DNA of 64,000 nt from Candidatus Heimdallarchaeota archaeon (GTDB taxonomy: Archaea; Asgardarchaeota; Heimdallarchaeia; JABLTI01): assembly GCA_019058275.1 (NCBI GenBank), contig JAHLVW010000036.1, positions 62,001 to 126,000 of the forward strand. Direction: 5' to 3'. Made by a program: the position numbers and the translations under genes. Of this stretch, positions 1 to 9,326 are shown one piece after another. Position 1 is the stretch's first letter; each line of letters opens with the position of its first letter. Under the pieces are notes generated by a model that saw only the letters and a list, made by a program, of their open reading frames with translations, was not told the DNA's origin and did no database searches.

Positions 1-440
1 TTGATATTAGACTCTTTTTTAACAGCATCAACTAGTTTAGTTTCAATTTCGTAACCAGTTCTATCTTCTGCATGCAGCACTCTTCTTTTTGTATGTCCAC
101 CTTCTAATCCTAAATCTATTTCACCATTATTTCTTGAGAAATTTACACCATAATTATTAATAAGCTCACGAACTAATCGAGGTCCTTCTGAGCAAATTTC
201 TTCAGCAACATCCTTACGACATAAACCAGCTCCTGCATTTACAGTATCTTTTACATGATCCTTAATTGAATCCTTTTCATCTAATACTGCTGCAATTCCT
301 CCTTGAGCATAAAACGTTGCTCCTTCTGTTATTTCATCCTTGCTCAGTAATGAAACAGTTCCATACTCCGAAGCTTTCAAAGCGAAAATAAGACCACTTA
401 ATCCGCTGCCAATAACCAAGAAATCTGTTGAAATCCTCAA
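1..440 (-). CDS. nadB: L-aspartate oxidase NadB, N-terminal part (runs off the window)
   Basis: This is the amino-terminal ~146 residues of an FAD-dependent L-aspartate oxidase, which makes iminoaspartate for NAD synthesis. The translation opens with a dinucleotide-binding loop (VIGSGLSGL), followed by the flavoprotein signature YAQGGIA and the segment GGHTKRRVLHAEDRTG, which is typical of NadB. An in-frame TAA lies directly before the codon at 438-440, so the start must be that TTG or an unseen rarer codon. The 3' part lies outside the window, so the catalytic core cannot be checked. Succinate dehydrogenase/fumarate reductase flavoproteins are related, but the HxxRRxLHxxDxTG segment favours NadB. 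Confidence 0.85.
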   Translation of the reverse strand, partial: MRISTDFLVIGSGLSGLIFALKASEYGTVSLLSKDEITEGATFYAQGGIAAVLDEKDSIKDHVKDTVNAGAGLCRKDVAEEICSEGPRLVRELINNYGVNFSRNNGEIDLGLEGGHTKRRVLHAEDRTGYEIETKLVDAVKKESNI

Positions 441-480
441 TTAGAGACCTCTTTTTGATAATCTTCTACGACTTTATGAT

Positions 481-544
481 TTCCTTCTTTAAATGTTTGT
501 ATGAATAGCTTACGTTTAAATGAATGTCCTTTCCTTCTTTAAAT
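481..544. repeat. 14-bp direct repeat upstream of nadB
   Basis: TTCCTTCTTTAAAT occurs twice, at 481-494 and 531-544, exactly 50 bp apart, in the 127-bp gap between nadB and the upstream membrane-protein gene. On the minus strand an open frame without a clear start runs through the gap and ends in TGA overlapping the nadB TTG start. The gap may therefore hold the tail of a lost small gene, or a tandem regulatory element. Both ideas are weak. Confidence 0.3.
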
Positions 545-567
545 CTTCCATTACGAATACAAGATGA

Positions 568-1302
568 TTAATCAATTACCGGTGATTGATCTTGATCTAT
601 TGGATCTGCCATTCTTGATAGCATACGATATGAACCAAAAGCCTGTATGCCAAAAATAATGATTTCTGTATAAACAATTACTTTCTGACCTAAAACCTGA
701 ATTAATCGACCTGTAGGTGTGCCTGAAGCTGGACCAGCATAAAGTATTATCAAATATCCCAATAATATCAATGTAAAGATAGCATAAATCCAACCGAAGA
801 AGTTTCTATAATCTTTGTCATGAAATATAGCAATCATATACAAAATTGTTGAAACAATAGAACCAGTGAAGGCTGTATATACAAAATTCGTATGCCAAGT
901 AAGATATGTGGAGTTTATGTCGTATGACAAATAACCAATTCCCATATAGGCAATTGCACAAATTACTCCATTTATCGTACCAATAATCGATAACCACTTT
1001 GATATCTTATTATTCTCAAAGAATGTAGCAAAGATAATGAAATAAGAAACTAGCATTACACCAACCAATGTTAATGCAGTAGTAAGCAAACTTCTCGAGA
1101 CAATATTGGTTTCACCTAAGAATGTATTTATTCTTCCTAAATCACTAAAATAGTTATCAATGAAGCTATAGCCAATTGTGTTGGGATCATTATACGTTCC
1201 ACCAGGATAAAATACCATAGCTAGAACTGTTAAAATTAAGAATAATACACAGCTAATCAAAGTTACTAAGACAAACCCTTTTTTGGTTTTAAGCCAGTAC
1301 AA
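568..1302 (-). CDS. DUF998-like six-helix membrane protein
   Basis: A 244-residue integral membrane protein with about six hydrophobic segments (near residues 10-30, 70-95, 103-125, 140-160, 168-190 and 205-225). An extracytoplasmic loop after the first helix carries NYFSDLG, which matches the N-x-x-SDLG motif of the DUF998 family. The start is TTG at 1300-1302; no in-frame ATG lies near, and GAGG sits 8 nt upstream. It is co-directional with nadB but separated by 127 bp. Function is unknown; the family is only described as membrane proteins. Confidence 0.7.
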   Translation of the reverse strand: MYWLKTKKGFVLVTLISCVLFLILTVLAMVFYPGGTYNDPNTIGYSFIDNYFSDLGRINTFLGETNIVSRSLLTTALTLVGVMLVSYFIIFATFFENNKISKWLSIIGTINGVICAIAYMGIGYLSYDINSTYLTWHTNFVYTAFTGSIVSTILYMIAIFHDKDYRNFFGWIYAIFTLILLGYLIILYAGPASGTPTGRLIQVLGQKVIVYTEIIIFGIQAFGSYRMLSRMADPIDQDQSPVID

Positions 1303-1373
1303 ATAATTACCTCAATAAATGCATATAATAAATTATGATAGTTTACACTTATAGCAGATAATTTATGATTTAT

Positions 1374-2063
1374 TTATAATTTCCTTATCATTTTTGTGAA
1401 AATCGTTTGCACGGACTCAAGATGTTGTTTGTTTCTCCAGAGAGGTAAAGATATGAAGAAAAGATTAGTATCGGATAATTTCAAAGGTTCCTCAATTGAT
1501 AATTTCATAAGTTCATTAATCTTACTAGATTTAATTTTATTTTTAAATTGCTTGCAATTTTTCAAACAATATAATGCTTGTTCACCCATTATGACGATAG
1601 TATTTGGTTTAGTATTTTCAATTTCCTTCTCGAGAAAATAAGCACAGTTTTTGACAGTTTTATTACGAATTATTTTGTTATTGAATCTTTCCACACGACA
1701 TTTGATTGCAGTTGTGTAATAGTAGGATTTATTCTTGAACAATGTCAATTTATCTTTCTTAGCTATTTTGTTATTAATATTTAACAACCAAAAAAGATTC
1801 CATGATAAAGTTCCTAAAAGTGGTGATGGCGCTCCAAAAATTTTTTGAGACTCACACCAATTATAGAAATAACTGTCATTGATTATATTGCTTTTTTTGT
1901 TATGAAAAGGCGGAGATTCGCTTACAAATAAAACACTGGTTTTTTCAGGAATCCATGAAGTAGAATCATACACTACACTTGGCTTTGAATTTGTATGAAT
2001 AATTGCACTTGAAGAGTATTTGTCGGAATGATTAATACATTTCTGGCATTCATACAATTCCAT
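1374..2063 (-). CDS. Uracil-DNA glycosylase superfamily-like protein with probable 4Fe-4S site
   Basis: The 229-residue protein follows the layout of family 4/5 uracil-DNA glycosylases. It has an N-terminal CxxC (C6, C9), a first-strand motif VLFVSESPP (residues 44-52) where canonical enzymes have GEAPG, the strand TTAIKCR with C122, then C140, and IVIMGEQAL where the family has the L-G-x-x-A element. The four cysteines fit the family's 4Fe-4S cluster. The usual C-terminal HPS motif is not recognisable; LPLWRN occupies that region. The start is ATG with GGGAG 5 nt upstream. A paralog lies at 61370-61990. Whether it still excises uracil is unclear. Confidence 0.6.
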   Translation of the reverse strand: MELYECQKCINHSDKYSSSAIIHTNSKPSVVYDSTSWIPEKTSVLFVSESPPFHNKKSNIINDSYFYNWCESQKIFGAPSPLLGTLSWNLFWLLNINNKIAKKDKLTLFKNKSYYYTTAIKCRVERFNNKIIRNKTVKNCAYFLEKEIENTKPNTIVIMGEQALYCLKNCKQFKNKIKSSKINELMKLSIEEPLKLSDTNLFFISLPLWRNKQHLESVQTIFTKMIRKL

Positions 2064-2129
2064 CTTTAACTCCCATAAATAAAAGCTGTATACCTAATAA
2101 GAGTAATGACCTTAAAATAGTGAAAATTA

Positions 2130-2217
2130 GATGCGTGGAAGTCATCCCAATGAGATGCCCCACGCAAAACAGGAGATAGTCTGTTTCTAAAAGGCGTGTT
2201 AATGGCAACAACACGCT
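2130..2217 (-). ncRNA. Candidate structured RNA or structured 5' leader
   Basis: Three consecutive hairpins occupy under 90 bp in AT-rich surroundings. Arms are GCGTGG 2133-2138 with CCACGC 2160-2165 (inner CATC/GATG), AAACAG 2167-2172 with CTGTTT 2181-2186, and GCGTGTT 2194-2200 with AACACGC 2210-2216. A TATA-like CTTTATATATG lies at 2238-2248, about 25 bp before the first minus-strand hairpin, so transcription toward the UDG-like gene is likely. It could be a free small RNA or a cis-regulatory leader ending ~70 nt before that gene. No known RNA family was recognised. Confidence 0.45.
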
Positions 2218-2294
2218 ACATAATCTTTGTATTCATCCTTTATATATGTCTTGTTTCTATGAAAACGTAAAAAATGAAAAATAGGCGCGAATTG

Positions 2295-2623
2295 TTATTT
2301 GATTTTTAACAATTCAACTTCGAAAATTAATGTTGATTTTGGTGGAATTAATCCATTACCACATTACGATTACCATAAGCTAAATCTGGTGGGATAGTAA
2401 GTTTCATCTTACCACCTACTTTCATGGTAATTACTCCTTGATCCCAACCTTTGATAACCTGACCAACTCCGATCTTAAATTCTAAAGGTTGCTTACGGTC
2501 ATGAGAGCTATCAAATTTCTTTCCGTTTGTTAACCAGCCAGTGTAATGAACAGAAATTGTATCTCCTTTATTTAGTGATTTTCCAGTTCCTTTTATTATA
2601 TCTTCGATAATAAGTTCGCCCAT
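2295..2623 (-). pseudogene. FKBP-type peptidyl-prolyl isomerase, single-base frameshift
   Basis: A compact FKBP domain that isomerises X-Pro bonds. The 5' frame encodes [24 protein letters not shown] and [13 protein letters not shown], then runs into a stop at 2348. The missing end is intact in another frame: [21 protein letters not shown], ending with TAA at 2295-2297. The joined length is 329 nt, one base short of 110 codons, so a single base is missing near 2360-2372. A repaired protein would have 109 residues, close to the usual ~108. It could be a real mutation or a base lost in assembly. Confidence 0.8.
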
Positions 2624-2705
2624 AGTAAAACTTCCAAATATATGATATTAATGGATTTAATCGAAATTAAAATATTAATGTTTAGATTATCCAAGAAAAA
2701 CTGTT

Positions 2706-4121
2706 TTATTTAGTATTCATATCAGAATCTAAACCTATTGGGTAATCCTTAGTGAATGGTTTCTCTTCTTCAGTTTTTTCTAACTCAAACTTGTCTTCTC
2801 TTCTACTTCTTAATCTTTTTTTAACTAGTTTACTTTGAATTAAAGGTAATAAACCTGCAATGGGATATGCTGTCATTGCAATTGGAAATAGTGTAGGACC
2901 AAAAGCTGCAAATGCAAGACCACCTAACAGAGTACCTGTTGCTCTCATTCCTCTTTGACCTGTTTGTAGTAAACCTAAAGTCTTTCCTCTGTGCTTTGGA
3001 GGGATCCACTCATACATGAAACTATTCCAAGCTGCTCCAGGAGACATAGCAAAGAATGATCTCATAATAAAGAAAGCAGTAGCCATGTAGATTCCACTTG
3101 CAAGCATTATCCCAACAGCAGATGGAATTACTAATGTCCAGGAAACTACAACAATAAATTCCTTGCCTATTTTTTCTACAAACGAACCAATGAATAGATA
3201 TCCAAGAGTTAAAACCGCCCAATGAATACTATTGATCCAACCCCAAATCTCTTCTGCATTATTATATTTGCCTGAAATAAAATCACCGTAGATGTACCAT
3301 CCAACAAATGGTATTGCAACACCACTAGTAAATCCCATTAACATTCTACCTAAACCAAAGCTCATCTGCACACCTAAAACTGATTTTTTGCCATCTTTAT
3401 CCTCTGAGAATTTTGTAAATTCATCACAGCTATCTTCAGATAATTTCTCTGCATAGTTAATTTCATCTTTGGGAGTATCTTCAACAACCAATTTTAAAGT
3501 AAAAACCAGAACAAGTGACACTAAAGCAAATCCAGCCATAATTGTAAATACCCAATTAACCCATTCCACATATTCAATGTTGGGTAAATCTATTGTTAAT
3601 AGATACATAGAGATTAATGGAGCAGCTACATTAGCTATACCTCTTGTTACTTGATTTCCAGTAAAACCAAAGGTTCTGTGTTCTCCTCTTTTCGTTTCAT
3701 TTGCGATAAATGTATTTGTAGAGATCATCATTAATTGTTGACCAACAGCAAAAAATGAATAAAATAAAATAGATAGAGCAAATATCTTCATCCTTGTAAA
3801 TATTACAGCTGATACAATAGTGCAAACTAATCCTACGATCATTGTTGTTCTTTTAAATTGAATATCAACAATAATGCCTAAGAGGAATACAATAGCCATA
3901 GATGCATACCCCCCTACAGAAAGAATTAATCCAAACTCATAATCTGACCATTGCATAACATCTTCAGCATATGGGATAAGGAGAACTCGAAAGCCTTCGC
4001 CAAAGATTCGGTAGAAGAAATTAACTACAAAGATATTGATTAATATGCCTTCATGAGAGCCACTACCTTTTAACCTAGAATAAAAGCTCTCTCTCTGTGG
4101 TTTGGGGCTTTCCTCAGACAT
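2706..4121 (-). CDS. Major facilitator superfamily transporter
   Basis: A 471-residue membrane protein with about twelve hydrophobic helices split into two six-helix halves by a long charged loop (about residues 215-245, rich in Asp, Glu and Lys). Conserved MFS features include the cytoplasmic loop 2-3 segment GIIVDIQFKRTTM and, in the second half, PPKHRGKTLGLLQTGQRGMRATG. The C-terminus is a charged tail. The start is ATG at 4119-4121. The substrate cannot be read from the sequence. It is on the same strand as the M42 peptidase upstream, but a terminator-like hairpin lies between them, so it is probably a separate transcript. Confidence 0.8.
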   Translation of the reverse strand: MSEESPKPQRESFYSRLKGSGSHEGILINIFVVNFFYRIFGEGFRVLLIPYAEDVMQWSDYEFGLILSVGGYASMAIVFLLGIIVDIQFKRTTMIVGLVCTIVSAVIFTRMKIFALSILFYSFFAVGQQLMMISTNTFIANETKRGEHRTFGFTGNQVTRGIANVAAPLISMYLLTIDLPNIEYVEWVNWVFTIMAGFALVSLVLVFTLKLVVEDTPKDEINYAEKLSEDSCDEFTKFSEDKDGKKSVLGVQMSFGLGRMLMGFTSGVAIPFVGWYIYGDFISGKYNNAEEIWGWINSIHWAVLTLGYLFIGSFVEKIGKEFIVVVSWTLVIPSAVGIMLASGIYMATAFFIMRSFFAMSPGAAWNSFMYEWIPPKHRGKTLGLLQTGQRGMRATGTLLGGLAFAAFGPTLFPIAMTAYPIAGLLPLIQSKLVKKRLRSRREDKFELEKTEEEKPFTKDYPIGLDSDMNTK

Positions 4122-4192
4122 GAGAATGTAAAATATTCAATGAGATTTTAATGTTTTGGTTTTATTAAATACAAAGTAAAAAGAAAAGAAAA

Positions 4193-4210
4193 AGATGACA
4201 AAAGTCATCT
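4193..4210 (-). terminator. Hairpin plus U-rich tract after the M42 peptidase
   Basis: AGATGAC (4193-4199) and GTCATCT (4204-4210) form a perfect 7-bp stem with a four-base loop. On the minus strand the stem is followed by a long T-rich run (about 4192 down to 4175), 19 nt beyond the peptidase stop codon. Confidence 0.6.
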
Positions 4211-4228
4211 CAAATTTATCAGCTGGAT

Positions 4229-5356
4229 TTAGATTTTAATAAAACTATCAACTGTTTTTTGATCCAAACGCTTTAGTACTTCTATTAGTAACTCAACGCA
4301 TTTTTCGATATCAGCAATGTCTAGTATGCCATAGTGAGAATGGATGTGTCTAGTTGGTATGCCTAACACTAAGCTTGGACAACCACTTCCAGCAACATGT
4401 ATTGCTCCTGCGTCAGTTCCACCACGAAACATAATTGATAATTGAATATCAATGCCCATTTCTTTTGCAACATCAATTACAAAATGCTTCAAATAAGGAT
4501 TAGCTAGCATTGAACCATCTGCAGCAAGCACGGAGGGTCCTTTGGACATTTTTGCCGGTGAAGTTGTTTCAGTTACACCAGGAACATCACCTGAAATGTC
4601 TACTTCTAAAGCAAAACCAATATCAGGCTGAATCATGTGTGCTGAAGTTCTAGCTCCCCTTAAACCAACTTCTTCTTGAACTGTAGCAACACCAAAGATT
4701 TGATTTGGATGTTCAATTTTTTCTTCCTTTATTATCCTCAATACTTCAGAAATAATGAAAGCTCCAAGACGATCATCAAAAGCCTTCCCAACAGCAAGAA
4801 TAGCATCTTTTTCAGTTGTTTTGTTTGATTCTTCATCTTTAATGAATTGTTTTCGTTTTATAAGTTCAAAAGTAGCGTCTGGAATTATCGGATCACCTAT
4901 TTTGATTCCTAAAAATTCTACTTCTTTCTTACTTTTACAACCAACATCTATGAACATTTTATCTTTAGTAACTACTTTATTTCGTTCTTCTGCTCCGAGA
5001 ATGTGAGGAGGTTTGGAAGTAATAATTCCTTTAATCTTAGTTTCATCTCGGATCTTTATCACAACTCTTTGACTCAGAAGAACCTGATCCCACCATCCAC
5101 CAAGTTGGTTAAAGGTAATAAAACCATCTTTACTTATTCCAGATACAATGAAACCAACTTCATCAATATGTCCTGCTAACATAATTTTTGGTCCTTTGTT
5201 TCCTTTTTTGAAGATTAAAGAACCTGTTTTATCATGCAATACCTCATCAGTGAAAGGTGTTGTATAATCTTTGACCATTTTTGCAACTTCCCGTTCAAAA
5301 CCGGAAGGTCCAAAAGCATCAGTCCATTTGCCAAATTCATCAATGTTTAGTTTCAA
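4229..5356 (-). CDS. M42 family aminopeptidase (TET-type)
   Basis: A 375-residue co-catalytic metallopeptidase that trims peptides released by the proteasome. Metal ligands and catalytic residues are visible: AGHIDEV (H63, D65), KAFDDRLGA (bridging Asp D194), VQEEVGLRGA (catalytic and metal Glu, E228-E229), EVD (Asp near 252) and RHIHSH (His near 339). Length matches the family (about 340-370). The start is TTG at 5354-5356 with GGTGA about 10 nt upstream; no nearer ATG exists. Archaeal members self-assemble into dodecameric tetrahedra, and substrate preference cannot be read here. Confidence 0.9.
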   Translation of the reverse strand: MKLNIDEFGKWTDAFGPSGFEREVAKMVKDYTTPFTDEVLHDKTGSLIFKKGNKGPKIMLAGHIDEVGFIVSGISKDGFITFNQLGGWWDQVLLSQRVVIKIRDETKIKGIITSKPPHILGAEERNKVVTKDKMFIDVGCKSKKEVEFLGIKIGDPIIPDATFELIKRKQFIKDEESNKTTEKDAILAVGKAFDDRLGAFIISEVLRIIKEEKIEHPNQIFGVATVQEEVGLRGARTSAHMIQPDIGFALEVDISGDVPGVTETTSPAKMSKGPSVLAADGSMLANPYLKHFVIDVAKEMGIDIQLSIMFRGGTDAGAIHVAGSGCPSLVLGIPTRHIHSHYGILDIADIEKCVELLIEVLKRLDQKTVDSFIKI

Positions 5357-5498
5357 TAATTAAATCACCATTAAGATTTTTTTGTAAGATTTCAAATCTT
5401 ATTAAAGATTCAATTCATTTTAAACTTTTTTAATGATTAAATAATCTTTTTTGTCACTTAAATAATTCTTATATTCCACTAAAGTAAGACATAATGCT

Positions 5499-7622
5499 AT
5501 GCAATTACTCTTCGATTACTTTTTAGAAAGACTTCCTATAGAGACTAGAGACTGTTTAATTTCAGCTACTTCTCATCAAACTGATCTCAATCCTAATACT
5601 AGATTGTTTAATGGTGTTTGTTTAGTTCTTGAGGAAGTGTTAGATGATATTAAAGAGCTAAAAAAACATCAAAATATGAAAATTAAAATTATCTCTGAAG
5701 GCTTCTTTTCAAAAACGAAAGAGAAAAGGAAGATAAGAACAAAGAGAAATCTAATTAAATCAAAAAGTCTAAATAAGGAAATTGCTTTTGAGTTAGCGTC
5801 ATTAAGCTGTTACCTCATACCAAAGATGAAAACAACAGGTGACTATTTATCTTTACTCAAAAGAATTAATCATCCATATATTGATTTGTATATTGCTTAT
5901 TTTGAGGAAGATCCAAGTAACTATCAAGCAACCAGATTGAAAGTGGAAGAAATTTCTAAGAAACTAAAAGAAAATAGGCAATTCAATAAAGAAATGAAAG
6001 CCCACCAAATTTCCATATGTTCATGGTTATATGGACAGCAAGGTGATGTTGTCATCTTAAAAGAAGTTTACAAATATGTACACAAACGTTTACCAAAAAC
6101 TGACAATATCGTTGAGATTCGTGCATTACAAGATGCTGCTTCAAATGCTATATGGTGGTTACTTCATTCAGGAGTAGAAGCTAATATAGAAGAAATGATT
6201 GACTTTATTGAACCATTTATTCAGAAATATAAGTTATATATGTCTTATACAGACTTTTTGAATCTGAAAGGAGCTGCTCTAAGTTATTTCGGAGAAAATA
6301 TTCATGCTATTCAAAGTTTTGAGAAACTTATGACTGAACATGAAAAATACAACGACGATTACAGATTGTCAATAGCAATAGGAAATCTCTCTTCATCATA
6401 TTTCGTTGAAGGCCGGATTTTGCAAGCAAAGGAAATGATGGAAAAAGCAATCAAGCTCTACAAAGAATCTACAGGTAAATGGCCATATCTCTATCTTACA
6501 GAAATAGGTAATATGTATTACTTAACAGGTGATCCTAGAGCTGAGGAGTCCTTTCTGCATGCATATGAAATCCAGAAAAAAGAAACATCCCTGTTTAAGG
6601 CTTTTATTTTATTTGAGCTGATACATTTCTATTTAAGAACTGAAGAAATAGAGAAAGCTAAGACTTATCTAAATAAGTTAAGTTCATTAGCAAAAGAGCT
6701 CCAAGCAATTTCTGTTAATGCTCAAGTAACCTACCTCCTTGGTTATTCCGAAATGCTAGATTTAAATTTCTCAAATGCAATAAAGTACATGCAAAATTCA
6801 CTAGAGTTAGGACGACAATCAAAGGATTTTGATTTAATATTGTCAAGCAATATTCTACTTGCTGCTATTTATTTACAAAGATATCGATTAAGTGGGCAAC
6901 AAGCAACATTGAATACTGCCCTCAATTATATTGATACCTCTATTCAATTAGCTGTTGAAAATCAACACAGACAGATTTTATCATTAGGCCTAATAATTCG
7001 CTCTCTATTACGTGCAAGCAAAGGTGAGTATGAGAAATCATTTGCTGACATTGAAAATGCAAAAGTAATCGTTAATGATATTGATTATGATAAATGGAAA
7101 GAGGATTTACTCAAAATCGAAGAAAAAATTCAGAACTCGCAACGCCAAGGTAAAATGGTTCTTGATCGAGAAGACGTCTTCAAATATATTCTTCCACAAT
7201 TTAAGACAATGCTGTCTTTCAAATTAGCTGAAAGAAAACCCATTGAATCAGAAGTTATAGGTTTGCTTATTATCACACAAAGCGGTGTGCCAGTTTATAC
7301 TAAATTAGGTGCTAATCTAAAAACAGACAAGATGATTCTCTCAGGTTTACTTACAGCAATTAACCATCTTTCTGAAAGCATTGGTGCTGGAAAAGATAAA
7401 GGTAGATTACAAGAAGTTCTATATGATAAATTCTGGATAACTGTTCAACCAATTAAAAATGGATTCGTAGCAGTTATAGCTTCAGAAGCAACTGCAGAAA
7501 TAAGAATGTTAGCAAATGGTATTGCAGATAGGATCAAAGAAGTTCCAATAGTAATTTCGGAATTAACCACTAATTTAGAAGATAAGATTCAAGATATCTT
7601 AGATCAGATGGTTATCAAATAA
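5499..7622 (+). CDS. TPR-repeat protein with C-terminal longin/roadblock-like domain
   Basis: A 707-residue soluble protein. Residues ~1-190 are helical and Lys-rich. Residues ~200-560 contain tandem TPR-like helical pairs (for example around LNLKGAALSYFGENIHAIQSF and the following ~40-residue units). The last ~120 residues form an alpha/beta domain with GLLIITQSGVPVYTKLG, then a helix and VQPIKNGFVAVIAS, which resembles the longin/roadblock-type domains expanded in Asgard archaea, often with small GTPases. A coiled segment joins the two parts. No GTPase gene is nearby. An adaptor or regulator role is inferred from the architecture. Confidence 0.6.
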   Translation: MQLLFDYFLERLPIETRDCLISATSHQTDLNPNTRLFNGVCLVLEEVLDDIKELKKHQNMKIKIISEGFFSKTKEKRKIRTKRNLIKSKSLNKEIAFELASLSCYLIPKMKTTGDYLSLLKRINHPYIDLYIAYFEEDPSNYQATRLKVEEISKKLKENRQFNKEMKAHQISICSWLYGQQGDVVILKEVYKYVHKRLPKTDNIVEIRALQDAASNAIWWLLHSGVEANIEEMIDFIEPFIQKYKLYMSYTDFLNLKGAALSYFGENIHAIQSFEKLMTEHEKYNDDYRLSIAIGNLSSSYFVEGRILQAKEMMEKAIKLYKESTGKWPYLYLTEIGNMYYLTGDPRAEESFLHAYEIQKKETSLFKAFILFELIHFYLRTEEIEKAKTYLNKLSSLAKELQAISVNAQVTYLLGYSEMLDLNFSNAIKYMQNSLELGRQSKDFDLILSSNILLAAIYLQRYRLSGQQATLNTALNYIDTSIQLAVENQHRQILSLGLIIRSLLRASKGEYEKSFADIENAKVIVNDIDYDKWKEDLLKIEEKIQNSQRQGKMVLDREDVFKYILPQFKTMLSFKLAERKPIESEVIGLLIITQSGVPVYTKLGANLKTDKMILSGLLTAINHLSESIGAGKDKGRLQEVLYDKFWITVQPIKNGFVAVIASEATAEIRMLANGIADRIKEVPIVISELTTNLEDKIQDILDQMVIK

Positions 7623-7662
7623 CCTCTATTTTTTTAAACTATTAGTCTTTTAAGTTTAGAAC

Positions 7663-8091
7663 ATGAAGATTCGTAAAGCGACGAGTGAAGATATCTTAGA
7701 GGTACTAGAGGTTTGGAAATCATCAGGATTATCAATTCGTCCAAAAGGTCGTGATAAACCTGATAGTTTGGTTGAACAACTAACTCAACCAAATCTCTGG
7801 ATAATTGTTGCAGAAGAAGAAAGTGTAATTGTTGGTGTTGTATTAGTAACACATGATACTAGAAAAGGATGGATTAATCGTTTGGCTGTCCGATCTACAA
7901 AAATGAAACAAGGAATTGCAACAAAGTTACTGAAAGCTGCAGAAGAATCGTTATATAATATTGGGATAGAAGTGATTGCACTTCTTATTTCTGAAGATAA
8001 CTTACCTTCGCGATTGTTTTTTGAAAAAGAAAACTATCAATATCACAAGGAAATTACTTATTACTCTAAAAGAATTTCTCCAGATTCTTAA
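7663..8091 (+). CDS. GNAT family N-acetyltransferase
   Basis: A 142-residue acetyl-CoA-dependent acetyltransferase. The first strand and helix are MKIRKATSEDILEVLEVW. The central strands IIVAEEESVIVGVVLV and WINRLAVR lead into the acetyl-CoA loop KQGIATKLLKAAEE, followed by VIALLISEDNLPSRLFFEKENY, the typical motif B/C region. It lies 40 bp after the TPR protein on the same strand and may be co-transcribed. Substrate is unknown. Length (about 140) fits a single GNAT domain. Confidence 0.85.
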   Translation: MKIRKATSEDILEVLEVWKSSGLSIRPKGRDKPDSLVEQLTQPNLWIIVAEEESVIVGVVLVTHDTRKGWINRLAVRSTKMKQGIATKLLKAAEESLYNIGIEVIALLISEDNLPSRLFFEKENYQYHKEITYYSKRISPDS

Positions 8092-8104
8092 AAAGAAAAA
8101 GAAA

Positions 8105-8128
8105 ATTCTACCATAAAAATGGTAGAAT
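8105..8128. terminator. Bidirectional hairpin between convergent genes
   Basis: ATTCTACCAT (8105-8114) and ATGGTAGAAT (8119-8128) form a perfect 10-bp stem with an AAAA loop, centred in the 45-bp gap between the convergent GNAT and polymer-protein genes. It could end transcription from both sides. Confidence 0.6.
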
Positions 8129-8136
8129 ATTCGCTA

Positions 8137-9300
8137 TTAATCTAATCTTGGAAGACCTTTTACTTTCTTTGGTTCTGAAGTTAGATGAACACCTTTTTCA
8201 ACCGTTACATCATCAGTATATTGAACTTCTCCTGATATCCTAGAATCTTCTTCAATATAGACTGATTCGCCATAGACATTCTTTGCTCTACTGCGTTCTT
8301 CCAAAATAATTTCTCCACCGTATAGATCTTCTACAGAAGCTTTTGTGGATATAACAATCTTTTCTGCTTGTATAGGACCGATAACTCTACCTCTTCTACC
8401 AATTTTGAAATAGGTTGCTTTGATTTTTTCAGCTTGAACTTCTCCGCCAACTGAGATTTCATCAGCACTTAGTACACCATCTAGTTTAGCAGTACCACCA
8501 ACAGATAACTTGCCTGAGAGACTCATGTTAGAATCACAAGAGAGTGTACCACCAACAGAAATAGAATCGCCTCTTCCTTCACCATTAACTTTTATTGTTC
8601 CGCCAACACTTATTTTTCCAAATTCCAAATTGCCATCTGCTTTTAGTGTACCACCAACACTTACTTGTTGAATTGCTGCATTTGATCCAAGTTTAACAGT
8701 TCCACCAACATCGATAGTTTCAATTGAAATTTCACCTTCTGATTTAAAGGAGCCACCAATCTTAACAGTACCTATTTTTCCACTTCCAACTTTGCCTGTT
8801 CCACCTACTCTTAAAGAATCCAGATCAACTTCTCCTCTAAGAGAGACTGAACCTCCAACAGAGATTGTGCCAATATTGCTTTCACCTTCAATTTTTAAGG
8901 TACCACCAACTTGAACTGTTTCGATTGCTGCGTTGCCACGGATTTTGATACTACCGCCAACTTTTACTTCATCACATTGAATGTCTTGATGAACTTCAAG
9001 GGTTCCACCAACACCAACTTCAGGTGAGACAAATGTTCCTTCAACAATTAGCCTTTTGTCGATTTTAGCATATTTTGTTAGTTTCAAATCACCTTCTACT
9101 TCAAGAGCACCACGTTTGCACCGAATACTAACAGCTTCTAAATTGCCTTCAACTACAAAACTACCTTTACTGATAATTGAACCTTTGACAACTATTGTTT
9201 TGTTTTTTGCAACAAGGGTTACATCATCACCAATCTCAAGGTTTCCTTGAACCTCAGATAACTCAACTGTTTTTCTAGGGGGTATTTTTTCTACGGACAT
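8137..9300 (-). CDS. VGGT-repeat polymer-forming (bactofilin-like) protein
   Basis: A 387-residue repeat protein. From about residue 95 to 290 a unit of ~18-20 residues recurs about twelve times, each with a VGGT/VGGS/IGGS turn followed by a short strand and a polar turn (for example ISVGGTIKVNGE). Flanking regions contain similar short strands (VVKGSIISKGSFVVEGNLE; then FKIGRRGRVIGPIQAEKIVIS). This is the pattern of a right-handed beta-helix of the bactofilin/polymer-forming cytoskeletal type. No signal peptide or membrane segment is seen, so it is probably cytoplasmic. The start is ATG with GGTGA upstream. Confidence 0.65.
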   Translation of the reverse strand: MSVEKIPPRKTVELSEVQGNLEIGDDVTLVAKNKTIVVKGSIISKGSFVVEGNLEAVSIRCKRGALEVEGDLKLTKYAKIDKRLIVEGTFVSPEVGVGGTLEVHQDIQCDEVKVGGSIKIRGNAAIETVQVGGTLKIEGESNIGTISVGGSVSLRGEVDLDSLRVGGTGKVGSGKIGTVKIGGSFKSEGEISIETIDVGGTVKLGSNAAIQQVSVGGTLKADGNLEFGKISVGGTIKVNGEGRGDSISVGGTLSCDSNMSLSGKLSVGGTAKLDGVLSADEISVGGEVQAEKIKATYFKIGRRGRVIGPIQAEKIVISTKASVEDLYGGEIILEERSRAKNVYGESVYIEEDSRISGEVQYTDDVTVEKGVHLTSEPKKVKGLPRLD

Positions 9301-9326
9301 TTTTTTATCACCATTTTTCTTTTGTT

